A model generated the notes under the pieces. The model worked only from the letters and a program-made list of their open reading frames with translations. It was not told the origin of the DNA and ran no database searches. Shown here one piece after another: positions 43,901 to 52,175 of a stretch of DNA of 64,000 nt. Both the position numbers and the translations under genes were made by a program. The stretch spans positions 2,866,001 through 2,930,000 of the forward strand of contig NZ_WSUT01000005.1 of NCBI RefSeq assembly GCF_009789535.1, in the 5' to 3' direction. Numbering within the stretch: position 1 is the stretch's first letter; the number at the start of each line of letters is the position of its first letter. Origin of the DNA: Sphingomonas carotinifaciens (GTDB lineage: Bacteria > Pseudomonadota > Alphaproteobacteria > Sphingomonadales > Sphingomonadaceae).

Positions 43901-43964
43901 GAGCCATTAGAAGCCGTACAGCGTCCTTACGACCTTTCCCGAAAGCGGCCGTTCGTTCATCGCG
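43901..43964 (+). repeat. Dispersed 64-bp element, copy 6
   Basis: GAGCCA, TTAGAAGCCGTACAGC, a 25-nt spacer and GCCGTTCGTTCATCGCG. Lies in the divergent gap upstream of the sorbosone-dehydrogenase-type gene. Confidence 0.65.
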
Positions 43965-44039
43965 ATGCGCGGCTCTCGCTCCGTGCGCCCGGTAACGACG
44001 CTCGCGCATTATACCCCTAATACAAGGGGATCGTATCTC

Positions 44040-45821
44040 ATGAACGTTGCACCGCTCTCCCTCGCGCTTATCCTCGTCGCCTCGCCTGCGGTCGCGCAGG
44101 GCAGTCCGGAAGACAACGACAAGCGCCCGGTCCAGGCGCATTTCTACGAGCTGACCCCGCTGAAGCCCGGATCCGACTTCGTTGCTTCGCTGAAGCTGCC
44201 CCGCGGCTATCATGCCAGCGTATGGGCAAGCGGCCTTGGCAACACCCGCGTCATTGCGGTAGCGCCGGACGGCTCCGTCTACGTCAGCCGTCGTTCCGAG
44301 GCGGACATCGTCCGGCTGGTTGACGCGAACCGCGACGGGCGTGCCGACGGCTCGCCGACCGTCATCGTCAACCGGCCCGGCCTGCATGGGCTGACGATCC
44401 ACGACGGCATGCTCTACTTCATGACGGCCAAGGAGGTGTTCCGCGCAGCCCTGCGACCCGATGGCGGCATCGGCACCGTGGAAACGCTGATCGACGATCT
44501 GCCCGACGCTGGGCAGCACCTCAACCGCACGCTCGCGATCGGCCCTGACAAGATGCTCTACATCAGCGCAGGCTCGACCTGTAACGCCTGCGACGAGTCC
44601 AGCCAGGAGAATGCGACGCTGATCCGCGCGAGCCTCGACGGCAAGACCCGACGGGTGTGGGCGTCGGGGCTACGCAACACGATCGGCTTCGGCTGGCATC
44701 CGCGCACCGGCGAACTGTGGGGCTGGGACCAGGGGATCGACTGGCTCGGCAACGACCTGCAGCGCGAGGAGGTTAACAAGATTGAGCGCGGCAAGCGCTA
44801 CGGTTGGCCGTACGTCTTCGAGGACGGCAAGCGGAACCCGCAGGACGAGCCGCCCGGCGGGCTGACCGCCGCGCAATGGGCGGCGGCGTCGACTAATCCG
44901 GTGGTGATGCACGTCGCGCACTCGGCGGGCATGCAGATGGCCTTCCACCCGGGCGGCGGCTTCGGCCCGGACGTGGCCGGCGACGCGTTCGTGGCGCTGC
45001 GTGGCAGCTGGAACCGCAAGCCTGCGTCGGGTTACGAACTGGCGCGAATCCGATTCGATGCCAACGGTCAGGCGACCCGCGTCGAAACCTTCGTCAGCGG
45101 ATTCATGAGCCGCGACGGCACGGGCCAGTACGGTCGGCCGTGCGGCGTGGCGGTGATGCGCGACGGCTCGATCCTGCTTTCCGACGACGCCAATGGCGTG
45201 ATCTACCGCATCACCTATGACGGCGCGACCGGCCAGGCCGCGCCGCTGGCACCACCGCCCGGCCCGATGCTAGACCAGGCGGCACGCGGCACCAACGTTC
45301 CACTGGCGCTCACGCGTCCCGAGACACGGTCGAGCGGCTCGGCCAGGCTTAACGTCAGCGCGGCCGCGTTCACCGCCAACGGTGCGATCCCGCGTGAGCA
45401 CAGCGAATACGGCCTCGGCATCTCGCCCGCTCTGAACTGGACAGCCGTCCCTAACGCCGCCTCCTACGCCATCCTGGCCGAGGACCCGGACGGCTCTGCG
45501 AAACCAGTCGTCCACTGGGTCGCCTGGAACGTGCCTGCAGGCACCACCCAACTGCCTTCCGGGCTGCAGGAGCGCGACCGCCTCAATGGTGGGCCGCTCG
45601 AGGGCATCATGCAGGGCGCGAGCGGGCGCGGCACCGTGGGCTGGTACGGCCCGCGCCCACCGAAGGGCGACGCACCGCATCACTACCACTTCCAAGTGCT
45701 CGCGCTCGACCGCCAACTTGATCTGCCGCTCGGTGCCACGCGAGACCAACTGCTCGCCGCCGTGGCTGGGCACGTGATCGCGACTGGCGACCTCGTCGGC
45801 ACATACGCCGAGCCGAAGTGA
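44040..45821 (+). CDS. PQQ-dependent sorbosone dehydrogenase-type propeller fused to YbhB/YbcL (PEBP) domain
   Basis: 593 aa from ATG 44040 (AAGGGGA upstream). Signal peptide (about 1-19, AVAQ). Residues about 50-405 form a beta-propeller like soluble PQQ sugar/L-sorbosone dehydrogenases (VWASGLGNTRVIAVAPDGSV, PGLHGLTIHDGMLYF, AGSTCNACDESSQENATLIR, GRPCGVAVMRDGSILLSDDA). Residues about 430-593 form a complete PEBP/YbhB domain (LGISPALNWTAVPNAASYAI, HWVAWNVPAGTTQLP, GWYGPRPPKGDAPHHYHFQV). The two are normally separate genes. It heads an operon with triheme cytochrome, 2Fe-2S and molybdenum subunits, suggesting a periplasmic alcohol/aldehyde oxidation chain. Confidence 0.9.
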   Translation: MNVAPLSLALILVASPAVAQGSPEDNDKRPVQAHFYELTPLKPGSDFVASLKLPRGYHASVWASGLGNTRVIAVAPDGSVYVSRRSEADIVRLVDANRDGRADGSPTVIVNRPGLHGLTIHDGMLYFMTAKEVFRAALRPDGGIGTVETLIDDLPDAGQHLNRTLAIGPDKMLYISAGSTCNACDESSQENATLIRASLDGKTRRVWASGLRNTIGFGWHPRTGELWGWDQGIDWLGNDLQREEVNKIERGKRYGWPYVFEDGKRNPQDEPPGGLTAAQWAAASTNPVVMHVAHSAGMQMAFHPGGGFGPDVAGDAFVALRGSWNRKPASGYELARIRFDANGQATRVETFVSGFMSRDGTGQYGRPCGVAVMRDGSILLSDDANGVIYRITYDGATGQAAPLAPPPGPMLDQAARGTNVPLALTRPETRSSGSARLNVSAAAFTANGAIPREHSEYGLGISPALNWTAVPNAASYAILAEDPDGSAKPVVHWVAWNVPAGTTQLPSGLQERDRLNGGPLEGIMQGASGRGTVGWYGPRPPKGDAPHHYHFQVLALDRQLDLPLGATRDQLLAAVAGHVIATGDLVGTYAEPK

Positions 45822-45846
45822 GCCGTTCCGGCTCCCCTCTCGCGCT

Positions 45847-47136
45847 GTGACGCGAAGCCGCCGCCTGAAGATCACCGGCGTGGCGCTCGCGATCGCGGCG
45901 GCGGCGTTCGCGATCCTGCTAGTCATCGCGCATCGCCCCGCCATCGCGTCCGTCGAGCGTCCCGATCCGCGATCGTTCGAACCCGCGCTGGTCGCGCGCG
46001 GCGCCAATCTGGCGCGGATCGGCAATTGTGTCAGTTGCCACCAGTCCGAAGGCGGTCGCCCCTATGCCGGCGGCTATCCGATAAACACGCCATTCGGCAC
46101 GATCTATGGCAGCAACATCACCCCCGATCCTGGCACCGGCATCGGTCGCTGGTCGCGTGCAGCCTTCGCCCGGGCAATGCGCGAGGGCGTGGGCCGCGAC
46201 GGCAGCCACCTCTATCCCGCCTTTCCCTACACCCACTATGCGGGGGTAACCGATGGGGACGTGGACGCGCTCTACGCCTTCCTGATGACGCGCCCCGCGG
46301 TGCGGGCGACGCCGCCCAACAACGACCTGATCCCGCCGCTGAGCTTCCGCCCCCTGCTGGCGGGGTGGAAGCTGCTGTTCTTCCGGCCGGCCCCGGTTCG
46401 TGCCGATCCGTCGCAGTCGGCCGAGTGGAACCGCGGCCGCTACCTCGGCGAGACGCTGGCGCACTGCTCCGCCTGCCACAGCCCGCGCGGGCTGTTACAG
46501 CAGGAGAAGCGCGGAGCCGAAACCTATGCCGGCGGCTGGTCGGGTGGCTGGTACGCGCCGCCGATCAACGCCCGCTCGCCAGCGGTCCGCGCCTGGACAC
46601 CGCAGCGGCTCGAGACCTACTTGCGCACCGGACTGAGCCGCGATCACGCGGCAGCCGCAGGGCCGATGGGGCCCGTGACATACAATCTGGCACGGGCTGA
46701 CCCAGCGGACGTGCGGGCGCTCGCGCGCTACTACGCGTGGTGGATGCGCGACGCGCCGGCGGCGAAGGTGGAACCCCCGCTGCCCGATCGCCGCGCCCTG
46801 GCGGAGCGGCAGCATCCCGCTGGTGCCCGTCTCTACGAAGGGGCGTGCGCGACCTGCCACGAGCCCGGCGCGCCGATGGTTGTCGCGGGCCGCCCCGTGC
46901 TACCGCTCGGCACGCCGCTGCACGAGGACAACCCGCGCGACACCATCCAGATCATCCTTCAGGGGCTGCGCCCGCCGGTGGAGGCGAGCGGCCCGTACAT
47001 GCCCGCCTATGCCGACGCGCTGACCGACAGGCAGATCGCCGAGATCATCAGATACCTAAAGGCGCGGCATGGCTCCGGACCGGCGTGGAAAGACCTGGAG
47101 AATGAAGTGGCCGAGGCGCGGGAGGAGGGCCGATGA
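45847..47136 (+). CDS. Triheme c-type cytochrome, membrane-anchored
   Basis: 429 aa from GTG 45847. An uncleaved N-terminal anchor or signal (LKITGVALAIAAAAFAILLV). Three CxxCH heme sites: CVSCH about 61, CSACH about 207, CATCH about 334. Met ligands are plausible in each domain. Layout and length match the cytochrome subunit of membrane-bound alcohol and aldehyde dehydrogenases of acetic acid bacteria. It passes electrons from the molybdenum subunit to quinone or oxidase. 25 bp after the sorbosone-dehydrogenase gene; the stop overlaps the 2Fe-2S gene start by four bases. Confidence 0.93.
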   Translation: MTRSRRLKITGVALAIAAAAFAILLVIAHRPAIASVERPDPRSFEPALVARGANLARIGNCVSCHQSEGGRPYAGGYPINTPFGTIYGSNITPDPGTGIGRWSRAAFARAMREGVGRDGSHLYPAFPYTHYAGVTDGDVDALYAFLMTRPAVRATPPNNDLIPPLSFRPLLAGWKLLFFRPAPVRADPSQSAEWNRGRYLGETLAHCSACHSPRGLLQQEKRGAETYAGGWSGGWYAPPINARSPAVRAWTPQRLETYLRTGLSRDHAAAAGPMGPVTYNLARADPADVRALARYYAWWMRDAPAAKVEPPLPDRRALAERQHPAGARLYEGACATCHEPGAPMVVAGRPVLPLGTPLHEDNPRDTIQIILQGLRPPVEASGPYMPAYADALTDRQIAEIIRYLKARHGSGPAWKDLENEVAEAREEGR

Positions 47137-47624
47137 TCGAGCTGAACGTAAATGGCGCCGTCGCCCGGGCGGACGTTGATCCCGCCACCCCGCTTCTCTA
47201 CGTCCTGCGCGACGACTTGGGGCTGCACGCGGCCAAGTTCGGCTGCGGCCTCGGCCAGTGCGGCGCGTGCACCATCCTCGTCGACGACCGCCCGGTCTTC
47301 TCGTGTCTGCTCCCCGTCGGTGCCATCGGCGATCGCGCGGTGACGACCGTCGAGGGGCTCGGCACCGCCGAAGCGCCAGGTGACGTCCAGCGCGCCTTCC
47401 TCCACGAACAGGCCGGCCAGTGCGGCTACTGCATCCCGGGCATGATCGCCCGCGCGGAGGCGCTGCTGCGACGCACGACGACACCGACCGAGGAGGAGAT
47501 GCGTTCCGCCATGGCGCCCTCGTTGTGCCGGTGCGGCACGCATATGCGCATCCTGCGCGCGGTGCGACGGGCTGCGGTTTCGCGTGGTGGTGGGGTCGTT
47601 AATCCCGCGGAGCCGGTCACATGA
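47133..47624 (+). CDS. (2Fe-2S)-binding subunit of xanthine dehydrogenase-family oxidoreductase
   Basis: 163 aa. The plant-type ferredoxin site GCGLGQCGAC has Cys 38, 43 and 46, plus Cys 58. The second [2Fe-2S] cluster site uses QCGYC (Cys 97, 100) and LCRCG (Cys 132, 134). This is the IorA/small-subunit type that carries electrons between the molybdenum cofactor and cytochrome c. ATGA overlaps with both neighbours show tight translational coupling. No signal; it is likely co-exported with the twin-arginine partner. Confidence 0.95.
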   Translation: MIELNVNGAVARADVDPATPLLYVLRDDLGLHAAKFGCGLGQCGACTILVDDRPVFSCLLPVGAIGDRAVTTVEGLGTAEAPGDVQRAFLHEQAGQCGYCIPGMIARAEALLRRTTTPTEEEMRSAMAPSLCRCGTHMRILRAVRRAAVSRGGGVVNPAEPVT

Positions 47625-49834
47625 CCCCGTCACGCCGCGAGATGATCGGCGGGCTGCTGGTCGTCTTCACGCTGGCCCCCGCCGTGCACGCGCAGACCGG
47701 CGGCGGCGAGGGAAGCGGCGGGCCGCCGACGGTCGCCCCCGACCTGCCCGGCACGCTCGCCAAGTTCCCCGACCTCGACGCATGGATTCGCATCGCCCCC
47801 GATGGCCGCGTCACCGTCTTCACCGGCAAGGCGGAGCTCGGCACCGGCATCAAGACCGCCATCGCGCAGCTCGCCGCCGACGAACTCGACGTCGCTTTCG
47901 AGCAAATCGACCTCATCACCGCCGATACCGGACTGACCCCGAACGAGGGGGTGACCGCAGGCAGCCAGACGCTGGAGCAGAGCGGCACCGCTGTCGCCAA
48001 CGCCGCCGCCAATGTCCGCCTGCTGCTGGCCGAAGCGGCCGCAGCGCGCTGGGGCGTGGCCGCCACCGACCTGTTCACACGCAATGGCGCCGTGCTGGAC
48101 GGCAAAGGCCGGAGCGTCAGCTATGCCGACCTCGTCGGCACGACCTCGCTCGCCGTGCGCGCACGCGCGGACGTCCCGAGAAAGCGCCAGGAGGCACGCC
48201 GGCTTATCGGACGCCCGGTGCCGCGTGTCGACCTGCCTGCGAAGCTCACCGGGCTTCCTGCCTATGTCCACGACATGCGCCTGCCAGGCATGGTGCACGC
48301 GCGCGTGCTGCGCGGACCGAGCTCGGGCACCAGAGGGCGCTTCGACCTGTCGGCGATCGCGCGGCTGCCGGGCGTCGACCAGGTCGTGCGCCGCGGCGGC
48401 TTCGCCGCGATCGTCGGCCCGCGCGAGTGGCCGCTCGAACGCGCGCTGCACATGGCGGCACGGAGCGGCTGGGAGGCGGACGCAGGCGCAAACGCACCGG
48501 GAGCGCTGCCCGACGCCCTGCTGCGGATGGGTCGTGAGAGCCAGACGATCGAGGACAGGCGCGACGAGCCGAACGCCCGCCCGGTGCGGCGTCTGTCGGC
48601 GCGCTACGATCGGCCGTACCTGATGCACGGCGCGATCGGTCCCTCTTGCGCGGTGGCGCTATTCGAGGATGGACGTCTCACCGTCTGGACGCATAGCCAG
48701 GGTGTCGAGCCGCTGCGCGTGTCCATCGCCGAACTGCTGGCGATGCCGGCCGAACGGGTTCGCTGCGTCCACCGAGAGGGCGCGGGCTGCTACGGCCACA
48801 ACGGCGCGGACGATGTCGCTGGCGACGCCGCGCTGGTCGCGGTTGCCATGCCCGGCGTGCCCGTCCGCCTGCAATGGAGTCGCGAGCAGGAGCATGGCTG
48901 GGAGCCGCTCGGCCCTGCGATGCTGGCGCAGCTTGATGCAGACCTCGACGCCTCCGGCCGCATCGTCGCCTGGGGTCATCAGGTCTGGAGCAATACGCAC
49001 AGCACGCGGCCGACCGCCGCGGGCGATCTGCTCGCGGGCCGCGAGATGGTTCCCCCCTTCCCTCCCACCCCGCCCAAGCCGATCCCGCAGCCGAACGGAG
49101 GCGGCGACCGCAACGCCATCCCGCTCTACGCCTTTCCGAACAGCCGGGTCGTCAGTCACTTCCTTCCCGACATGCCGATCCGCGTCTCGGCGCTGCGCGG
49201 GCTCGGCGCTCACCTCAACATCTTCGCAGTGGAGAGCTTCATGGATGAGCTCGCCGCGGCGGTGGGACGCGATCCGGTTGCCTTCCGCCTTGCGCATCTC
49301 GACGATCCGCGCGCGGCGGGGGTGATCCGCCGTGCCGCTACGCGCTTCGGCTGGGAGGGGTACAGAGAGTCGCCGAACCGCGGGCGCGGCTTTGCCTTCG
49401 CCCGCTACAAGAACCATGGAGCTTATATCGCCATTGCACTCGACGTCGAGCGCGTACCCGACGAGGGACGCCTGATCGTCCATCGCGCCGTGGCCGCGGT
49501 CGACAGCGGCGAGGCCGTTAATCCCGATGGCATCCGCAACCAAGTGGAAGGCGGCATCGTGCAGTCGCTCAGCTGGACTGCGTACGAGGCGGCGGGCTTT
49601 GACGGTGGGCGCCGCATTGACTACGATTGGAGTACCTATCCCATCCTCCGTTTCGCAGACGCGCCGCGCAGCATCGTGGTCGACGTTGTGGATCGGCCTG
49701 GCATGCCGTTCCTGGGCACGGGCGAGTGTGCGCAAGGACCGACCGCCGCAGCCCTCGCGAATGCCTTAGAGGCGGCGGCGGGAAGTAGGATCAGGTCGCT
49801 GCCCGTTGCACGACCCGGTGCTCAGGTATTCTGA
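47621..49834 (+). CDS. Molybdopterin-binding subunit, xanthine dehydrogenase/aldehyde oxidoreductase family
   Basis: 737 aa, starting on the upstream stop (ATGA). The N-terminus MTPSRREMIGGLLVVFTLAP is a twin-arginine-like export signal. FTGKAELGTGIKTAIAQLAA and the long central region match the IorB/aldehyde dehydrogenase Mo-binding fold. The C-terminal GTGECAQGPTAAALANAL carries the catalytic Glu (GxGE). With the 2Fe-2S and triheme genes it reproduces the three-subunit aldehyde dehydrogenase architecture (AldFGH-like). The substrate is unknown; the sorbosone-type gene upstream suggests a sugar aldehyde. Confidence 0.93.
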   Translation: MTPSRREMIGGLLVVFTLAPAVHAQTGGGEGSGGPPTVAPDLPGTLAKFPDLDAWIRIAPDGRVTVFTGKAELGTGIKTAIAQLAADELDVAFEQIDLITADTGLTPNEGVTAGSQTLEQSGTAVANAAANVRLLLAEAAAARWGVAATDLFTRNGAVLDGKGRSVSYADLVGTTSLAVRARADVPRKRQEARRLIGRPVPRVDLPAKLTGLPAYVHDMRLPGMVHARVLRGPSSGTRGRFDLSAIARLPGVDQVVRRGGFAAIVGPREWPLERALHMAARSGWEADAGANAPGALPDALLRMGRESQTIEDRRDEPNARPVRRLSARYDRPYLMHGAIGPSCAVALFEDGRLTVWTHSQGVEPLRVSIAELLAMPAERVRCVHREGAGCYGHNGADDVAGDAALVAVAMPGVPVRLQWSREQEHGWEPLGPAMLAQLDADLDASGRIVAWGHQVWSNTHSTRPTAAGDLLAGREMVPPFPPTPPKPIPQPNGGGDRNAIPLYAFPNSRVVSHFLPDMPIRVSALRGLGAHLNIFAVESFMDELAAAVGRDPVAFRLAHLDDPRAAGVIRRAATRFGWEGYRESPNRGRGFAFARYKNHGAYIAIALDVERVPDEGRLIVHRAVAAVDSGEAVNPDGIRNQVEGGIVQSLSWTAYEAAGFDGGRRIDYDWSTYPILRFADAPRSIVVDVVDRPGMPFLGTGECAQGPTAAALANALEAAAGSRIRSLPVARPGAQVF

Positions 49835-49896
49835 CCCACAATCGGCCAATCGAGGGCCCCTGCCCGCTTCCCCATTTCGGACTTTCGTTCATGTCG
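49833..49896 (+). repeat. Dispersed 64-bp element, copy 7
   Basis: GACCCA, CAATCGGCCAATCGAG, a 25-nt spacer and GACTTTCGTTCATGTCG. The GA of GACCCA is the last two bases of the TGA stop of the molybdenum-subunit gene. Confidence 0.75.
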
Positions 49897-50035
49897 ATTT
49901 TTGCGGCAGTGCTGCTCAAATTTTACGGTGTAGACGGGGTTGCTGGCTACATCGATTAAGGAGAAAGCGGTCCCCCATTCGTTGTCGAGCCTGATAGCGG
50001 AGCGTTACGATCCGACGTACAAAGACGCAGGAGAC

Positions 50036-50356
50036 ATGAAAATGGTCGAGGCTCGTTGGAACGGATCGGTCATTGCGAAGAGCGACGACACCGTGATCGT
50101 CGAAGGCAATCACTATTTCCCTGCCAATGCCGTTGACCAGTCGGTCCTGCGACCAAGCAACACCACGTCGATCTGCCCGTGGAAGGGCACTGCTCAATAC
50201 TACAGCCTGCATGTCGATGATGCCGATGATTCCGATGCCGCTTGGTACTATTCCGATCCCAGGCCCGAAGCGAAGTGGACTTGCCCCGCTCAAATGGAGA
50301 GGCATTTGCTCAGCGTGGCGCGGTTTGTTCGAACTGCGGCGGGCTGGTGTAGTTGA
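50036..50356 (+). pseudogene. DUF427 protein truncated by IS insertion
   Basis: ATG 50036 with AGGAG upstream. Host residues 1-80 match DUF427 (MVEARWNGSVIAKSDDTVIV, YFPANAVDQSVLRPSN, ICPWKGTAQYYSL, WYYSDPRPEAK). At 50276 the IS3 copy begins and supplies the last 26 residues to TGA 50356. About a dozen normal C-terminal residues are missing and are not found beyond the IS. Confidence 0.85.
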
Positions 50357-51170
50357 GCGCGGAGTGGCGCCGGACGGGGTTGTAGAAGCCGTCGATATAG
50401 CGGGCAAAGGCCTGCTCGGCCTGGGCACGGGTATAGAAGACGGTGGGCCAGACGAGTTCGGATTTGATGGTCTTGAAGAATGTCTCGACCATGGCGTTAT
50501 CGTAGCAATTTCCCTTTCCCGACATGGAGATGCGGATGCCGTGGCGACGCAGCTCGGCTTGGTAGTCCACCGAACAATACTGGCTACCGCGGTCCGAATG
50601 ATGAATGAGCCCCTTGGGGGGACGCCGCATGACGAGCGCCTTGCGCAGGGCAGCCAGCGCCAGATCGCGGTGCAGCCGGTCGCCGACAGCCCAGCCGACG
50701 ACGCGGCGGGAGAAGAGGTCGATGACCACCGCCAGGTAGAGCCATCCCTCCCGTGTCCAGACGTACGAGATGTCGACGCCCCACTTCTGGTTGGTTGCCG
50801 TCGCGGTGAAATCCTGGTCGATGATGTTCGGCGCGATCGGCCAGGCGTGTTCGCTGTCGGTCGTGCGTTTGAACCTGCGCTTCTGCCGGGCACGCAGGTC
50901 GTTCTCGCGCATCAGCCGCGCCGTGCGACGCCGCCCGATGGCAAAGCCATCATCCTGCAACTCGCGCGTCATTCTCGGACTGCCATAGGTGCCGTTCGAC
51001 AGGGCAAAAGCCGAGCGGACATGCGCCAGCATCACCATGTCATCGCGCTGACGCCGACTGGCCGGGCGATCCTTCCAAGCGAAGTAGCCGCTCTGGCTGA
51101 CGCCGAGCACCCGGCAGAGGCGGTGGACCGGGAAATCCTCTCTCGCCCGATCGATGAGCTGGAACCTCAT
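50310..51170 (-). CDS. IS3 OrfB transposase catalytic part, copy 2
   Basis: Identical 286-aa protein to copy 1, with the DDE residues Asp 133, Asp 193 and Glu 229 intact. It should be functional through -1 frameshifting from orfA. Confidence 0.93.
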   Translation of the reverse strand: MRFQLIDRAREDFPVHRLCRVLGVSQSGYFAWKDRPASRRQRDDMVMLAHVRSAFALSNGTYGSPRMTRELQDDGFAIGRRRTARLMRENDLRARQKRRFKRTTDSEHAWPIAPNIIDQDFTATATNQKWGVDISYVWTREGWLYLAVVIDLFSRRVVGWAVGDRLHRDLALAALRKALVMRRPPKGLIHHSDRGSQYCSVDYQAELRRHGIRISMSGKGNCYDNAMVETFFKTIKSELVWPTVFYTRAQAEQAFARYIDGFYNPVRRHSALNYTSPPQFEQTAPR

Positions 51171-51460
51171 CGATTTCCCTCCCGGGCGAAAAAAGCGGTC
51201 GCCCGCTTCAGTATGTCACGCTCCTGTCGAAGGATCTCATTCTCCCGCCGAAGGCGCTTCAACTCGGCAGCCATATCCGCCTGCGGCGCTTGATCCGGCG
51301 TATCCACCAGACGATCCCGGCTGCGGCTGATCCAGCGCACCAGCGTCGATAGCCCCACTCCCAGATCCTCCGCTATTTCGCGCTGCGTCCGTCCGCTGGT
51401 CGCCACCAGCCGATCCGCTTCGTCCTCAAACTCCTTCGTGAACCGTCGCTGCTTCGTCAT
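51167..51460 (-). CDS. IS3 OrfA, copy 2
   Basis: Identical 97-aa HTH/leucine-zipper protein to copy 1. The slippery T6C lies at 51194-51188, just before the stop, and orfB is in the -1 frame. Confidence 0.92.
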   Translation of the reverse strand: MTKQRRFTKEFEDEADRLVATSGRTQREIAEDLGVGLSTLVRWISRSRDRLVDTPDQAPQADMAAELKRLRRENEILRQERDILKRATAFFAREGNR

Positions 51461-51567
51461 TGAGTTCGCCTTTCACTTCAAGGGAACTCTCCACTTTGCC
51501 GAGGCAAGTCCAAACCAGTTGTCTGCATTGCCGGAGATACGCGACCCATCCGGCGTGACAATGGAGT

Positions 51568-51632
51568 GACCCAAAACCAGACATTCGCACCCTTCCCCTA
51601 CGTCCCCCAACTTCAGACGCTTGTTCATCTTC
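51568..51632 (+). repeat. Dispersed 64-bp element, copy 8
   Basis: GACCCA, AAACCAGACATTCGCA, a 26-nt spacer (one base longer than others) and GACGCTTGTTCATCTTC. It lies 55 bp beyond IS3 copy 2, with no gene before it. Confidence 0.75.
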
Positions 51633-51736
51633 GCGTTGCGAGAACGTTGCGACCGATGAACTGCCCTGATGGCGGTAACGAGAATCAGACATGCTTCTCG
51701 GCGACGAGAAGGCGTCAAAGCAGGGAAAACGCCACG

Positions 51737-52009
51737 ATGAGCAAGGAGGCGTTTAACCCCGGATTGCAGGCCGCACTCGACAAGCGCGCTGCTTTGCCGA
51801 GGACCGCGTAGAAACGGCGGAAACCTTGGAAGCTTTGGCTGAGGCTTGGCTACAGGTTCGCCCGGGTTACACCGCCCGATCAAAAAGCCGGTCATGCTCG
51901 CATTGATGCTGACGTGGTCGCCTCATTCAAGAACCATGCCCAAGACCGGGGATATCAGACCGAGCTCAACCCTGTGCTGCGCAGCTATGTGCTGGATGCA
52001 CGGCCATGA
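51737..52009 (+). pseudogene. BrnA-like antitoxin remnant
   Basis: ATG 51737 (AAGGAGG just inside the frame) reads MSKEAFNPGLQAALDKRAAL and hits TAG at 51809. Other frames continue FAEDRVETAETLEALAEAWL and then HARIDADVVASFKNHAQDRG, GYQTELNPVLRSYVLDARP to TGA 52009. The C-terminus is ribbon-helix-helix-like with the GYQT-N-LR-YV pattern of BrnA antitoxins. At least two frameshifts are needed. No toxin gene is seen beside it. Confidence 0.55.
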
Positions 52010-52175
52010 CGCGGGGTTACGACACCATCTATGCCGCGAGCACGTGCAACGTGCGCAACGGTGTCCATATGGGCCGGTTCTTACGGCGCTACACACCGGT
52101 CCATACCAATCGCTATTGCGACACGGTTGCAGTTGTTGAGCGGGGTTTGTATCTGCCTCCGAAAGGGGAATTGGT
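52010..52175. promoter_or_regulatory. Promoter region of siderophore-type TonB receptor
   Basis: About 165 bp without a gene. ATTGCGACACGGTTGCAGTT near 52113-52132 could be a degenerate iron-type operator, but it does not match the Fur consensus well. GAAAGGGGA precedes the receptor ATG. Confidence 0.25.

Larger units (their letters stand above)
50276..51512 (-). mobile_element. IS3-family insertion sequence, copy 2 (1237 bp)
   Basis: Same length, ends, ORFs and orientation as 30325-31561, with no difference noticed between the two. Left flank GAAG and right flank AACC are not duplicates. The element sits at the 3' end of a DUF427 gene, whose end is lost. Confidence 0.92.

Noticed and set aside
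30325..51512. Target-site duplication around or across the IS3 copies
   Set aside because: Flanks CTTC/CAGT and GAAG/AACC match neither within nor between copies.
52113..52132. Fur box for the siderophore-type receptor
   Set aside because: Too few matches to the Fur consensus to call; kept only as a note in the promoter entry.
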